A stretch of DNA of 64,000 nucleotides from Gnetum montanum (GCA_015680685.1 MNCI01027311.1:124001-188000); one strand, 5' to 3'; shown: positions 12,544 to 24,715, counted from the stretch's first letter. A program made the numbers and translations. Notes: generated by a model from the sequence alone, not told the origin.

Positions 12544-15500
12544 TCAAGTGTAATACAACTTTAGGTATGAATGGTTAATAGGATCGGCAAATTCATTGCC
12601 ATCTAGATCAACAAGCTTGAAGGCTCCATTGTCGTATGCCTTAGTGACCAAGAAAGCCCCTTCCCAATTGGCTAAGAATTTATCTGTGGGCTTGCAGAAA
12701 ACCTTGAGGACTAGGTCCCCTTTCTTGATTGGGCATTGATGCTGATGGTGGTGTTGCTTTTGCTATTGCTTCTCTTGGTACCACTCGATTTGATCAAGTT
12801 TTTGAATGTGCTCCTCCTCTATGGAGTTGAGATTGATGGTTCTCAATTTGTTTTTCTAAACCTCATCAATGAAGCTCGATAGGATCATGTGGAGAGACAA
12901 GACTTGCAATTCAAGAGGCAACACTGCTTCAAATTCATACACAAGACTATAGGGAATTTTACCTATCATGGTTCTACATGTCGTGTGGTAGGCCCATAGT
13001 GCATAGACTAATTGTTCATTCCATCATCACTTGCTATTATTAAGCATCCTCTTCAAAAGGTTGACAATGACCTTATTTGTAGCTTCTAATTGGTCATTCA
13101 CCTACGAGTAGTATGGGGACAAAAAAGAGTGTTTGATGTCAAGGTTTTTACAAAAGGATTTGGTTTCTACACTGCTAAATTGTGACCTATCGTCTATGAC
13201 TATAGTCATGGGGAGACCAAAATGGGTCACTATGTTGTCAAGAATGAATTTGCAAACTTGTTGAGATTTTGTCTTTCTAAAGGGGATAGCTTCAACCCGC
13301 TTTGTGAAATACTTAGTTGTGGTAATGATAAAGCTATGTCCTACAAAAGACATAGGTGTTATAGGCCCTCTAATGTCCAACCCCCAACATTGGAATGGCC
13401 ATGTGATTTGCATAGTATGTAGTTCAGTAGGTGACACATGCATTAGGTTTCCATGCTGCTGACATACATCACACGTCCTAACCTTGGAGATGCAATCGTG
13501 CTTCATGTAAGGTCAGTAATAGCCTAAGTGTCTGATTTTTACTGCCATTACCCTAGGAGCTATATGACCCCTACATAGTCCTTCATAGACTTGGTCAATG
13601 ATCTTATGTGCTTCACTGCTGCTAATACAAGCTAACAGTATTCCATCATAGGATTTACAACACAAGGTACTATCACCCATGAGGACATACTATCGTGATC
13701 ATTTTTGTACTATGTTCTTTTGGGTAGATGTTAAGCTTTTTGATGGCTCTCCTTGTTGGAGGTATGCCTTAATATCAACATACCACTCTTGGGCATGAGT
13801 TATACTTATGGATGTGATGCTTTTTGTGTGAGTTATAGGTTCAATGTAGTCACTATTGAAGCGGGAAAAGTGGAAAACATGTTTGGTGCTATGCTTAAGG
13901 CTAAAGTAGGTAGTGTGTCAACTATGGAATTTTCATTGTAGGAGATATGTTGGACATCTACTATAGTTGCAAATTATTTAAGCAAGTTTTTTTCCAAATA
14001 ATAGTATGGTTGTAGATGTTGTGCCTTACAAGCATACACATCTATGACTTGGTTAATAACAAGCTGTGAATCACATCAGATTGCTATGTTTTGGATTCCT
14101 AATTCTTAAGCTACTAAGTTGCCTCTAAGGAGACCTTTGTACTCTACCATGTTGTTTGTACAAAGAAATGCAAAGTGATGTGAAGGGTCAGATCTCCCTA
14201 GAGGGAGATGTAATAACAATAGCAGCACTACCACCTTGTATAGTCGAAGCACCATCAAAGTATAAAATGACCTCAAAATTTGGAGGTACTTGGTTATACT
14301 ATTAACATGCTCATTTGAGAATTCTGGATCTATCATTTCTTCATCATCTATGGGTGAAGCCATGAGCTGTGTGGCTATTTCTTGATCCTTTGTGGATGCT
14401 TGTGCTATGTAGTGTAGGTCAAAATCCATGGTTATTTCCTTCCACCTTGCTAATCTACTACTTTCATATATGTTTGTTGTAATATCCCTAAGTACATTGC
14501 TTTTACAAATGATGTTGACTTGACTATGGAAAAGGTAGTGTCTCTACTTTTTGAGTGCAAAGACTAAGGCAAGACAATTTTTCTTCACATCATTATATTT
14601 TACCTCGTGTGCTACTAATGTATAGCTTACATAGTAAACAAGGACTTCAAAACCATCATCTTTCTTTTGACAAAGTAGGGAAGCAATGGACATGTTTGAG
14701 GTTGTAAGGCTTATCTCTTCATGAAGGATAGACTATTAGAAGTTGAACCAGCTCCTTTTTCAACTTGTCAAATGCCTCTTGGCATTAATCTATCCCCTCA
14801 AATTTGATCACTTTTATGAGTAGATGTTGCATTGGTTGTAACTTATCAGTCAACCTTGCGATAAACCTATGTATGAATTGTATCCTACCTTGTAACCCAC
14901 GTAACTCCTTAAGGTTTTCCAAAGGAGATAAGTTGATGATAGCCTTAACCTTATTGGGATCTACACATATTCCTATTTCTGATACCATAAAGCCTAACAT
15001 GTGACTAATATTAACACCAAAGATAATTTTTGGGGTTAAGCCTAAGGTCATTTCTATGGCAATGTTTAAGAACATGGTCTAAGTCATTTGTGTGATCATG
15101 AGTTATTTTGGACTTAACTGCTATGTTGTCAACGTAGTCATTGAGCAACTCTAACATATAGCCACTGAAGATGTATATCATTACACATTGATATGTTTCT
15201 CCTATGTTCTTTAGTCCAAAGGACATCATAATATAACAAAATGTACCCCAAGGGGTCATAAAAGTAGTGGTAAGTCGGTGTTCTCGATTGATGCAAATTT
15301 GGTTGTACCCTAAGAACCCATCCATGAAGGACAATAAGACATAACCATCTATAGTATCAAAGAGTTGGTCAATACTAGGCAATGGGAAATCATCTTTAAT
15401 GGTTGCCTTATTTAGGTCTTGAAAGTCTATGCAAATGCATATACCCCTAGTTTTCTTAGGAACAACTACAATGTTTGAAACCCATTATGCATAATCAACT

Positions 15501-16000
15501 ACCCAGATGAAATTAGCTTTGTAAAGCTTAGTGATCTCATCGCGAATGGCCAATGCAACCACAAGTTTGATTTTACAAGCCTTTTGTTTAACTGGGTTAA
15601 TATGTGGATCTAGAATAATATTATGTTGTATTATATGTAGGTCTAAGCCCTACATGTCCTCATAAGACCATGTGAACACCTTGACATTGTCACTAAGGAC
15701 TTTAGAGATGCTTTGTTGGATTTGAGGCTCTAATAAGGAACTAAGTTTCAATGTTCTCACCTCACCTTTGCAAGTTGTTACAAGGACTTCTATGAGTGGA
15801 TCCTCAATCATGTCACCTACTTCTAAGTCTAGAGCTTGGACTAGATGTTCTAACCAATCTAGTGCCATCTCTAGGGATTCTATGTTGGTGTCATAGCTAA
15901 GTGGTTCAAAGTCCAAAAATTTTATGTTTATGCATCTCATGATTTTTCCATAAGGTCCAGTCAAGTCTAAGGGTGAATGAAGATTCATGTATGCATTCAT
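12544..16000 (-). pseudogene. Element B pol: RT, RNase H, archaeal-type RNase H, integrase
   Basis: Broken pol read right to left. 16000-15650: N-terminal pol region (PLDLTGPYGK, LKLSSLLEPQ) collinear with A's at 31600-32013. 15382-15011: RT palm, with LSFMDGFLGYNQ holding a catalytic aspartate, and the YVDD box changed to YVDN, so it is inactive. About 14430-14100: archaeal-type RNase H with NNMVEYKGLL, the Tat-lineage hallmark. 13506-13102: integrase with CDVCQQ (the CC half of the zinc finger), LDIRGPIT (first acidic residue kept) and VIDDRSQF (second kept). The C-terminal part ends LYYT and a TGA at 12546-12544. Numerous in-frame TAG/TAA and shifts. The product would copy and integrate the element. 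Confidence 0.88.
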
Positions 16001-16509
16001 TTTTCAAGATATCCTACAAAATAGAAAAATGTCAAGCGGCACCTATTTTAATAAAGCAAAGTGCATAGAATAAAGAAGACACTGCTATGAAAATTAACTA
16101 TGCAGTATCTAAAGTGATTTATTTATATAAATTTTATTATTCTATTATTTTTTTGTGTTCTTTCCTACAACCTTAATTGCTCAGAAAATTACTAGTTTAA
16201 GGTCATAATGGACCATAGACTATGCATGGGGTCTAAGTCTAAGTAAGGCTTGAAAGGTTTGGACATAGGACCAAGCTAAAAATTTATCAAGAAAGTAGAA
16301 AATACAAAAAAAAATTCTAAGTGTAAGAACCTAAAAAAGTTAGAAAATTTTTCTAACTTTGGGTTTTACGATGTACAAAGCATAGGACGTTCCACGTTAT
16401 GCATGGGACATGGGACATCCTGCGTTATGTGTAGGACATGGGATGTTCCGTGTTACACATGGGACATGGAACATCCTAGAAAGGTGATGTGTTACTTGAC
16501 CCTAAAGGG
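16001..16509. other. Spacer between B pol and the antisense gene, with upstream repeats
   Basis: Holds one copy of the border word (ACTAGTTTAAGGTCATAATGG at about 16191-16210). From 16380 to 16475 there are three imperfect copies of a roughly 30-base unit built on GGACATGGGACATCC and TGCGTTATG, ending about 35 bases before the TATA box of the antisense gene. Their position suggests promoter-proximal elements. That role is inferred from position only, and element A does not show the same units. Confidence 0.5.
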
Positions 16510-16518
16510 TATAAATAG
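16510..16518 (+). promoter_or_regulatory. TATA box of the antisense gene in element B
   Basis: TATAAATAG, 152 bases upstream of the ATGATG start. The matching position in element A has CATAAATAG, about 155-160 bases upstream of its ATGATG. The conserved spacing in two copies supports a real core promoter, opposite in direction to the LTR promoter. Confidence 0.6.
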
Positions 16519-17261
16519 AGATTCTACCCATGGTAAACCTATCATTTTTACTGTTAAAGCCAATAGTCATCTGAGGGTATCATAGCCAAGGCAGAGCGTA
16601 GCAGCCACCAAAGGAAAGTTAGAGCATAACAATAGAAGAGCTAGAGTGTGACAACAAGAAGATGATGCACAAGAGCAAGCATAGACACCTTGGCCTTGCC
16701 AACATTCACGAAGGTGAGCCCACCCTACAGCATCTTCCTAGGGCATGCATTATGGAGCACCAAGAGATGTTATTTGCTAGGTAGGTCATCACACTTCACT
16801 CATGATTTTTGGTTCTTCCCTATGCATTTAGACTTTGGATTTTTGGGGTTTGGGAGGTGGCCTATCATGGGCAGGGGCCACCACCACTACCATGGCTAGG
16901 GAGGGAATGCATGTTGTGGATCTTTCTTTCTTTCCTTTTCTTGCCACATTTTTTCTTTTGTTTTAGTGTCAAGGGTTTGAGGGTGGCTTGCACCGCAACA
17001 CTAGACAAGGATTTCAGTGAGACTTTCAGTGATGGTGCTAGGCGCAGGTCCAATGCTATGGGATGGGATGAGGTTTTCTATGGCATCCCACACCATGGGA
17101 TGGAATAGGGATTTTACTTACACCATGAGCGTAGCTCACCTTGAGGGTTTTGGACACTATGCATCCCACATAGTAGAATAAGGGTTCCTTATGTCTTCCA
17201 TGCTGCAAGTTGGGACAACGTGTTCTGCAGTGTCACGCTCTATGATGTATACTTAACATTT

Positions 17262-17790
17262 TTTAAGTTTTTCAGTCATCATGCTCCCTAGTAGCATGAC
17301 CTACACTGGAAAATTTTTGAGTTTTTCAGTTGTCATTCTCCCTAGGAGCATGACCTACAGTTGAAAAATTTTCATGTTTAGCAATTATCACGCTCCCTAG
17401 GAGCATGACCAACACATGGAAAAAAATTTCAAATTTTTTTTTCTTTTTTTTTCCCATTGTTCTATAGTTGTCATGCTCCCTAGCAGCATGACCAACACTT
17501 GGAAAAGTTTTCAAATATTTTATTTTCTTAGTTCTATAGTTGTCATGCTCCCTAGGAGCATGACCAACACTTGGCAAAATTTTCAAATTTTTTGTCAGTT
17601 GCTTTACAATTGTCATTCTACCACAACTACTCCTTGGGAGCATGACAAACACTTGGAAAATTTTTCAAATTTTTTCCACTTTTTCCACAATCTTCATGCT
17701 CCATAGAAGCATGACAAACACTTAGAAAAAATTTTGCTTGAAAAGTGTCATGCTATACATGTAGCGTGATCGACATTTACAAAATTTTTT
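17262..17790. repeat. Palindromic tandem repeat inside intron 1 of the antisense gene (B)
   Basis: About eight units of 55-85 bases, each with a palindrome of the form TCATGCTCCCTAGGAGCATGA followed by CCAACACTTGGAAAA and a T-rich tail. Units begin near 17277, 17332, 17388, 17470, 17540, 17611, 17695 and 17746. They are absent from the 597-base intron 1 of element A and largely explain why B's intron 1 is 1157 bases long. Confidence 0.85.
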
Positions 17791-19638
17791 TAAAGTTTTT
17801 TTTTGTAATGTTTGGAAAACTTGTAAGTGTTATTTTTTTCTTATATTATATTACCTTATGCATTTTTTTTCTCTTACTTTTGTTATTTTTGTTACCCTTT
17901 TCCAATACTAACACTTTTATTTGTTTTGGCATCGTAGGGTCCTACTGAAACCTGCCCTCATCATGGTGGAACTAGTAGGGATCCTATGTTGTATGAGTGA
18001 TTCCATGCTCAATGCACTTGCACCACATGCTTGAATAGGATACCAAGTGGTCTAGTTTTGGGAGGGTGCATAGGAATTCTTAGAATTCCTACTTTGTCAC
18101 TTTAGTGTGATTATATGATCACACTTGTCCGTTGAAGCAATAGGTGTCCTAGTTGGGACATTGTTGCCCAGGGCAAACTAAGGCATCTTGAAATTTATGT
18201 CAAATGAACCTGTTGAAGGTGAAGAGATAGGAAGCTTGAACTAGTATACAGGAGGCCTCAGGCTACTATCTTGGATCTGGGAGATACCTGAGTTCTAGTG
18301 TTATCATAAATACAACACTATATTCCTTGCCCGTCATGTGGTCACGGGCTTTTAGAACCCACCTAGAATAGTTTACTATGCTAGAGGGTAAGTCCTATTG
18401 TGATTTTGATTTTGATTCAATCTTTGATTTTTTTATTTTTTGGTTTTTTTATCTCATGACTTAAAATGCTTGCTACTTTTTTTCTTATTGCTATATTTTC
18501 TGTTGATGAAAATTTCCTTCACAATGGAGAAGGTGTATTAGCCCTAGTTCAAATAGCTCTACAAGAGTTCTCATCTGGTGAGAACATGTGTGCTAGCATC
18601 ATATGGAAAATTGGAGAAAATATGAAAAATTACCCTACTAGATACTCCAAATCGTTTGTGAAGTGTTGGGATCTCTACTGGCTAGATGTTGAGTGGACAT
18701 CTAGGATACCTAGTGTAGAAGAAATCTCAGTCCCATTACCTCTATTTCCCATACCGTTTGTGCTAGGTAAATTGTATTACCTATTTATTTTTATGCACTT
18801 TTAATTTTTACATTTTCATCACATTGCTAATTGTTTTTTTGTTTACTACAACTACAGCTAAGTCCAAAGAGGTCACAGTCATTATCTCAAGACGCACTAA
18901 GGCCAATCTTCTTTTCAAATATGGTGAGGTTAATGGTTCGCAGTGCTAGTTGTGTCATAAGTACTCAGCAAGGATAACTCAAAATCTTCAATGAGCTAGG
19001 CTCTTCAACCTATTCTTGGCCATGACCCCAAGCATCCTGATAGCTGAGATGATTTCCCTTGTAGACTCTTTCACAAAGAGTGCCAACCATTTTCACACGT
19101 GAGTTCACAACATGCAAGTGATCTTTGAGATTACAGATGATCTCTTTTTAGAACTATTTGGTTTTTCCTCTAAAGGTTTACCTATAGGTGAAAAGAATAA
19201 CAAGGAGCTAAACCATAGAGGAAACATTGAAGAGTGGTTGGGCACTAAGAAAGGCTCCAATGGGTATATCCATGAAGCTGGTAAAATTGTTGGTGGCCCA
19301 ACACCTCTATCCTGTCTCCCAAGCACCTGCATTTCCTAAGCTACTTTCCAAAGGAAAGGTCCTTGGGGTAGAGTAGGCTTGGATTATGAGGGATGTGATA
19401 GAGGAAGGGACACAATACAATTGGATGAAATACCTTGCTAATGGCCTACGAGCCAAAATAATCAAACTTTGTGGCAACCTCGAGGCACGCTCTCATGTAC
19501 ATTTTTCCTTCTTCATAGCATGTCTGCAAAGGTTTGTAGAATTTCTAGTGGTTAATGAGAATGAGCTATGGATGGTGAAAGATCACACCTACATATCCAA
19601 GCCATGGATCTGCCATCTATTATGCATGACATGGTCAC

Positions 19639-19656
19639 NNNNNNNNNNNNNNNNNN
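19639..19656. other. Assembly gap (18 N)
   Basis: A run of N inside exon 4 of B's antisense gene. The exon still measures 1055 bases, against 1053 in element A, so the gap size is about right. Confidence 0.95.
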
Positions 19657-20102
19657 AAGGCTATTGGTGAGTCCTTTTTAGTAACCACCAAGGGCCACAC
19701 AAGGTCATCCTACCATGTGCATGATAGTGTTGTAGAGGCTTCTCCTACCAACATAGGAAACATAGTGAGGGGGGCATGTCTCATTGCTAAAAAAATGAGA
19801 TCGAAGATGCAAATTAAGAAGCCTTGCCCCATGGAGAAGCTTGTGCATGAAATTGAAGAAAGGGGCAAGAAGTTATGCCTTAGACTTAATGATGCATGAT
19901 TAGAGTTTTCTAGTAAGTATACATTCTTTAGTATATTTCCTCTTTACATATATATACTATTTTTGCATATTTATTTTTTTGTTAAATGCTCTAACTTTGG
20001 TTTGTGCAGCATAGGTGAGGAGGCCCCTACCGCAAAAGAGGAGCCCATAGAGGAGGAGGTCCCTTAGCCCAAGGGACACATGACAAATGAAGACGTCACC
20101 AA

Positions 20103-21770
20103 TGAAACACCCCAAAATTTGAAGGCATGCTTGCTTCACCAGGTCTTTGCAAATTGCGCGATGCTATGGCAGTTCTTCAGGAGAGGGACGCTCTGATGTT
20201 CATACTGTCTAGTCCAACAAGTTTTCTACCCCAGATGTTAACAAGCTAAATGGACTCTCTAGTCTGCCCACCTGAGTAGGTCATCCAGTCGATAACACAC
20301 TTAGGAGTGGTGCATGGAATTGTTGGTGATGCTCATAATGTGCAAAGCACTTCAGAAAGTTTCTAAGTCAAGGAGTTTTGCTACGCTATGCTATGCTATG
20401 TAGCGTAGAAAACTCTAGAAGATGTTTGCAGGAGCGCAGTGCTATGCTATACTATGCCACTTAGCGTAGCACAACAGACTTCAAGTCCTTCAACAATGTC
20501 TCCTTTCGTCAAAAAGTGGTGAACTTGGAAAAAAGTAGGCCATGTTTGCTGCTATGGTATGCTAAGCTACATGGCATAGTGAGGCGTACCAATTTTGCAG
20601 AACTGACAAAAGGAAACTCAAAGGGTGAGATTAGCTAGTTTGCAACCTTCGTAGTGCAAAAGACAAAGTTTACAGATTGATGACATTTTTGTGACTAAGG
20701 CCAATCACTACGCTACGCTACGCTATGTAGCATAGCATATCAAATATGCAATAAATAGTCAACATGCTTCAAAGGTTTCTAACACATGTAGTAGGACACA
20801 ACGCAAACTTATTTCTTCAAACCGGTGGCTACGCTATGCTATGCCAGGTAGCTTAGCAGAGCATAACAAGATGTTACGCTACACGAAGAATGCTACACTA
20901 CAAATCATAACAAAGTGTGGCAAGTAGTTATGCTACATCAATGCGCTTCACCTAATTGCATCGTTGCTCTAACAGGGCAATTAAAACATGGTAGACTTGT
21001 AATTATGGTGTGGTAGACTCGCCCAATGGTCATGCAGGCACATGCAGCATAGACAGGTCAGCATAAGCCCAGGGCACGTGGTGTCCAAACCACATCTTTC
21101 ACACACCCTTGGTCTTATAAATACCCCAATGAGTAATGCTTGAATTCTCCTTGAGCTCCTCTCCAGCCCAGGTCCTTTGGCATTTTTAGTCAGCTAACAA
21201 TTTTGTTGGCTGACAAGCAAAAATTAGCACTGTAACCTCGAGCATTGTAAGCTTTTTGTTTGACATTGCAAACAGTTAACACTCTTAGTTGGCATTTTGT
21301 TTTGCTATTTTCTACCACCTTGGTAGTGCTTTGCATTGTTAATTCCTGAGTCCACGTTCAAGCAATCATCTTGCTCTACATGTCTTGGTTACTCTCAGGA
21401 TCTTTGCACTTCTCAGTGCTGTGCAACCAATTATATCCATTTTGATAGAGCGAAGTCGTAGCTTCAAAGCAGTGCATTTTTCTAACTACATTTTACTATC
21501 TCTCCTACTTGTTATCACATTTTACACTACTTTATGTTTCTATCTCTTTTTCATTTAAGCATTACTTCACACTATTAGCCTCATTTTCAAATCACACATT
21601 GCAAAAGGCTATATTAACGTTGACTAAGTAACTATCTAATTGACCAGACCATTCAAGGTGCACTGTTTCCACTTTATCTAGCATAGCCCTCCCATGGAAA
21701 TGGGGTTAAGACTGTTAATGGCTGTTGATCCCTCAGTGTTTTCTAAGCATCGACGTTTTCGATTGCTATA
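20103..21770 (+). repeat. 5' LTR of element A
   Basis: Begins TGAAACACCCC and ends GCTATA, where a terminal CA has probably become TA. It pairs with 36624-38275. U3-like part: repeated palindromic TACGCTATGCTATG / GTAGCATAGC words at about 20380-20405, 20440-20470, 20550-20590, 20705-20750, 20828-20860 and 20870-20900. TATA-like CTTATAAATACC at about 21114-21125 would start transcription. The segment near 21620-21770 resembles the LTR ends of B and C (GACCAGACCATTCAAGG). Confidence 0.93.
21114..21125 (+). promoter_or_regulatory. TATA box of the A LTR
   Basis: CTTATAAATACCCC, also present in the 3' LTR at about 37630-37645. It lies downstream of the palindromic U3 words, in the position expected for the LTR promoter. 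Confidence 0.6.
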
Positions 21771-22225
21771 GTTTTCTAGTGCTTGAAGGAGGGCCTTTTT
21801 GGTGTGTTTTCCACATGTCATAATAGTCTTGTAAGCCTTCTACACCATAATATGCATTAGCATAAAATTGACACCCATCTATGATTTTTTACGCATCGTG
21901 TGATGCAGATCAGTCACCTCGATGGTTCCTCGGGAACCCTACAGGACATAGATCCTACAGTCGCCAGCTGACTTGCCTATCTTATGGTATTCTTGCACAT
22001 GTTATATACCCTATCATGCACTAGCATAAATGTGACACCCTTTTGTGGTTGTTTACGCATCATGTGGTACAAATTGGCCACCTCAACGGTTCCTCGGGAG
22101 CCCAGCAAGACATAAAGCTTTTTTGATTGCTTTCCAATTTCTTCATTTTTTCTCATCTGCAAAATTGTTTATCTTTCCAATTCCTTTGGTTTCTTCATTT
22201 TCCAAAAATTCCTAGCTTAGTAATA
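21771..22225 (+). other. Leader of element A with tandem duplication and hairpins
   Basis: The first 25 bases contain AGTGCTTGAAGGAGGGCC, a block shared with the leaders of B and C. No TGG-initial primer-binding site follows the LTR. Two tandem copies of a segment lie at 21838-21950 and 22002-22114, with shared words TAGCATAAA, GACACCC, TTTACGCATC and GGTTCCTCGGGA. Each contains a hairpin: GGTTCC, loop TCG, GGAACC at 21924-21938, and the same with GGAGCC at 22088-22102. These could be RNA packaging or dimerisation structures; that is a guess from position. Confidence 0.6.
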
Positions 22226-24715
22226 ATGAATTCTGTAACTACTACTGCTAACACCTTTAATGTCGAGGTTCCCATCACGGTTCAAGGCATCACCAGTGCC
22301 GAACAACCGCTTAACCTGATGTTGGAAACACATCAATCCCTCAGGATCTAGAACCAGGGACATGAGGGCTTGGCCCAACAACATGAGCACTATAACTTCC
22401 TATGTTCAAAGGTTCAGGTGAACCTACCTTTGGATGTACATGAGTTCAAAGCAAAATGTAGCTTTGAGTTCGCTTACTGCGATGGGAAGGAGTTTGTTCC
22501 CACTCCTGGCGCTTCCATACCTTTAACACAGAAAAACCAAAGGCTTCTAGACTAGCTAATCTAGTTGTCTAGGCTTAGGGAGAAACAATACACAATGTCT
22601 AACCAAGATGATTCCTTCCAAGACAGATAGGAGGAACTTGATTCCCAATCTGATGAGGAAGATCAAGCCAACCCCATTCCTGTCCCTTCTACCTAGTCCT
22701 TCTGGGCCAATCCGTTGTCTCTCACTGCTCTCTTTATGATTGCGCCTACACTTCCACAGCCTACAACTACAACTGCAATGGGTAGCCATGTCACCTTCCC
22801 GGCATGCCAATGCCCTAATTCCCCTGTTTCATTTGCGACAACTATGCCTCTGCAAACTGTTCATCAATCCATTCCTATAGCACATCACACATCAGTCACG
22901 GCTACCCTACCACATGTTCATGCTATACCTACTTTATAGTTGTACAGAACTTCTATTTTCATTCCTACGTTCATGTCTATTCCACCCATTGCAGTGGGTC
23001 TAGGCTCATCCACATGGTGGATCCCACTCACTTCTTCGCCTATTCTACAACCATCGCAGATGTCTCATTTTGTTCACCCTCAAACCTATCAAACCCCACA
23101 AATGGTACAATCCAACATGAGGCTATGGTCTATGCTGCCAGTGACACAAGCGGTCTATCCGATGGCCCAACCTATGGTTGCTGCTCCAACAGCACCACCT
23201 TCCAAGTGGTGGAAAACACAAGAAGCATCGTTCACGAGGGTTATCCCAATTGTACCGCCAATGGATCATGTTGCCACCCCTACCATTCCACAATGGGAAC
23301 TACCTCAGTAGTTCCCCAACCATCCACAATGTCATAGGATTTGGACCAAGCATTCCAGCTTATCCAGACCCTCACCGAGGAAATAAAACACATCAAAGCT
23401 ATTGGGTTATACACGGTACAAGTCATGGAATTTTACCAAGATGACCCCATTAGCCCTGCAATCCCTACTTTGATGTTACCCCTAGGGATGTTCGTCCACC
23501 ACTTCACGAAGTACGATGGGGAGGGAGATCCTAATGTACATCTTGTTACCTTTAGGTCTGAGTCCCTTCTATTGCAACAATGGCCACACACAATCATTTG
23601 TGTCTTTCCCATGTCCCTAACTGAAAGGGCTTTAGATTGGTACTGTTCTTTGCAACACTCATCTATTTCAACTCTAGAAGAGCTCCTGACCTAGTTCGTG
23701 ATGCGATTTAAGCACAACTTGAAGGAGAAAATAATGCTGGATCAGTTGATGAGCATGAAGCAAGACCCTTTAGAGCCAGTTCAAAAATTCATTTAGCGAT
23801 GAAGTGTAACCCTTAACAAAATCCATGAGCCCATCGTAGAGGCCCACCTGCTGGCCATCTTTAAGGGTGCAGTGAATGACTTTATCAAGTCCAAAATGTA
23901 CTACCTCACCTCTTGCACTCTTAGTCAAGCCTTCGCTCAAACTAAGAGTATATAGGATGCGACTGAGGCAAGCAAAGGCTCAGCCTACATTGCCTACAAA
24001 AACAACTTCATAAAGAAGGACAAGGGTATGGTCCCAACAACCACAGTGGCTGCTATGGTGACTGAGGCCAAGCCCAAACCTAGTAACAATGGTAACAAGA
24101 ATAAGAAAAAACTAGCAGCACTCATAGCCAACCCCATGCCCAAATAGGGCCATGGACCACAACCTGCTATACTTGCATCCAAGACATCTGCACAACCCAA
24201 ACCAAACTTTGAGCATAAAAATTACTCAAAGGACACCCCACTACCTCTCAACCCTTCGAAACTTCCGAAGTAGCTATTGGCGACAGGGCATATTCAATAC
24301 AAGAAAATGTCAGAAGAAGGAATTAGGAGACATCAATGCTACTGCAAGCTCATTAGGAACCATTCTTTGACCCTGCCCAATGAGCCCCCAATTCCTAAGG
24401 ATTTTAGGCTAGATAGGTTTTGTGACTATCACCAACAGTGTGGTAACAACACAGATTACTGTCTGGCATTGTAGGATGACATCTAGAGATTGATCAATTA
24501 GGGAAAGCTGGTATTGGATGAAAGCAACCCAATATGCCCTAAAAACCAATTTATGCATGTCTACATAGACCCCCTCAGAGCCAAAAATGTTGGTTATGTC
24601 ATCAATGCCATTAGCATTGACAATGATCCTAGGCCACCCCAACAACCATTTGTGGTCCGAGTACCTCAACATAGTGCACCAGCACCACTAGCGGCTGGCC
24701 AAAGCTTGCAATAGN
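22226..24715 (+). pseudogene. Element A gag
   Basis: Degraded capsid gene. ATG at 22226 gives MNSVTTTANTFNVEV, collinear with the B start MNPINTLATTLNLEV. A proline/threonine-rich N-terminal third (22700-23320) precedes the capsid core at about 23420-23970, which has FTKYDGEGDPNVHL, MSLTERALDWYCSL and LTSCTLSQAF, the typical retrotransposon gag pattern. Near 24416-24475 a degenerate zinc-knuckle-like motif reads FCDYHQQCGNNTDYCLAL, compared with the family pattern C-x2-H..GH-x-T-x2-C. Several TAG stops and shifts break the frame. A single N stands at 24715. The product would form the virus-like particle. Confidence 0.87.

Noticed and set aside
17262-17790. Possible CRISPR-like array because of regular palindromic units
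   Set aside because: Units are degenerate, spacers are themselves repeats rather than unique, and the context is a plant retrotransposon intron.
22940-23444. Three overlapping plus-strand open frames in A's gag as separate genes
   Set aside because: They are alternative frames of the proline/threonine-rich part of a single broken gag.
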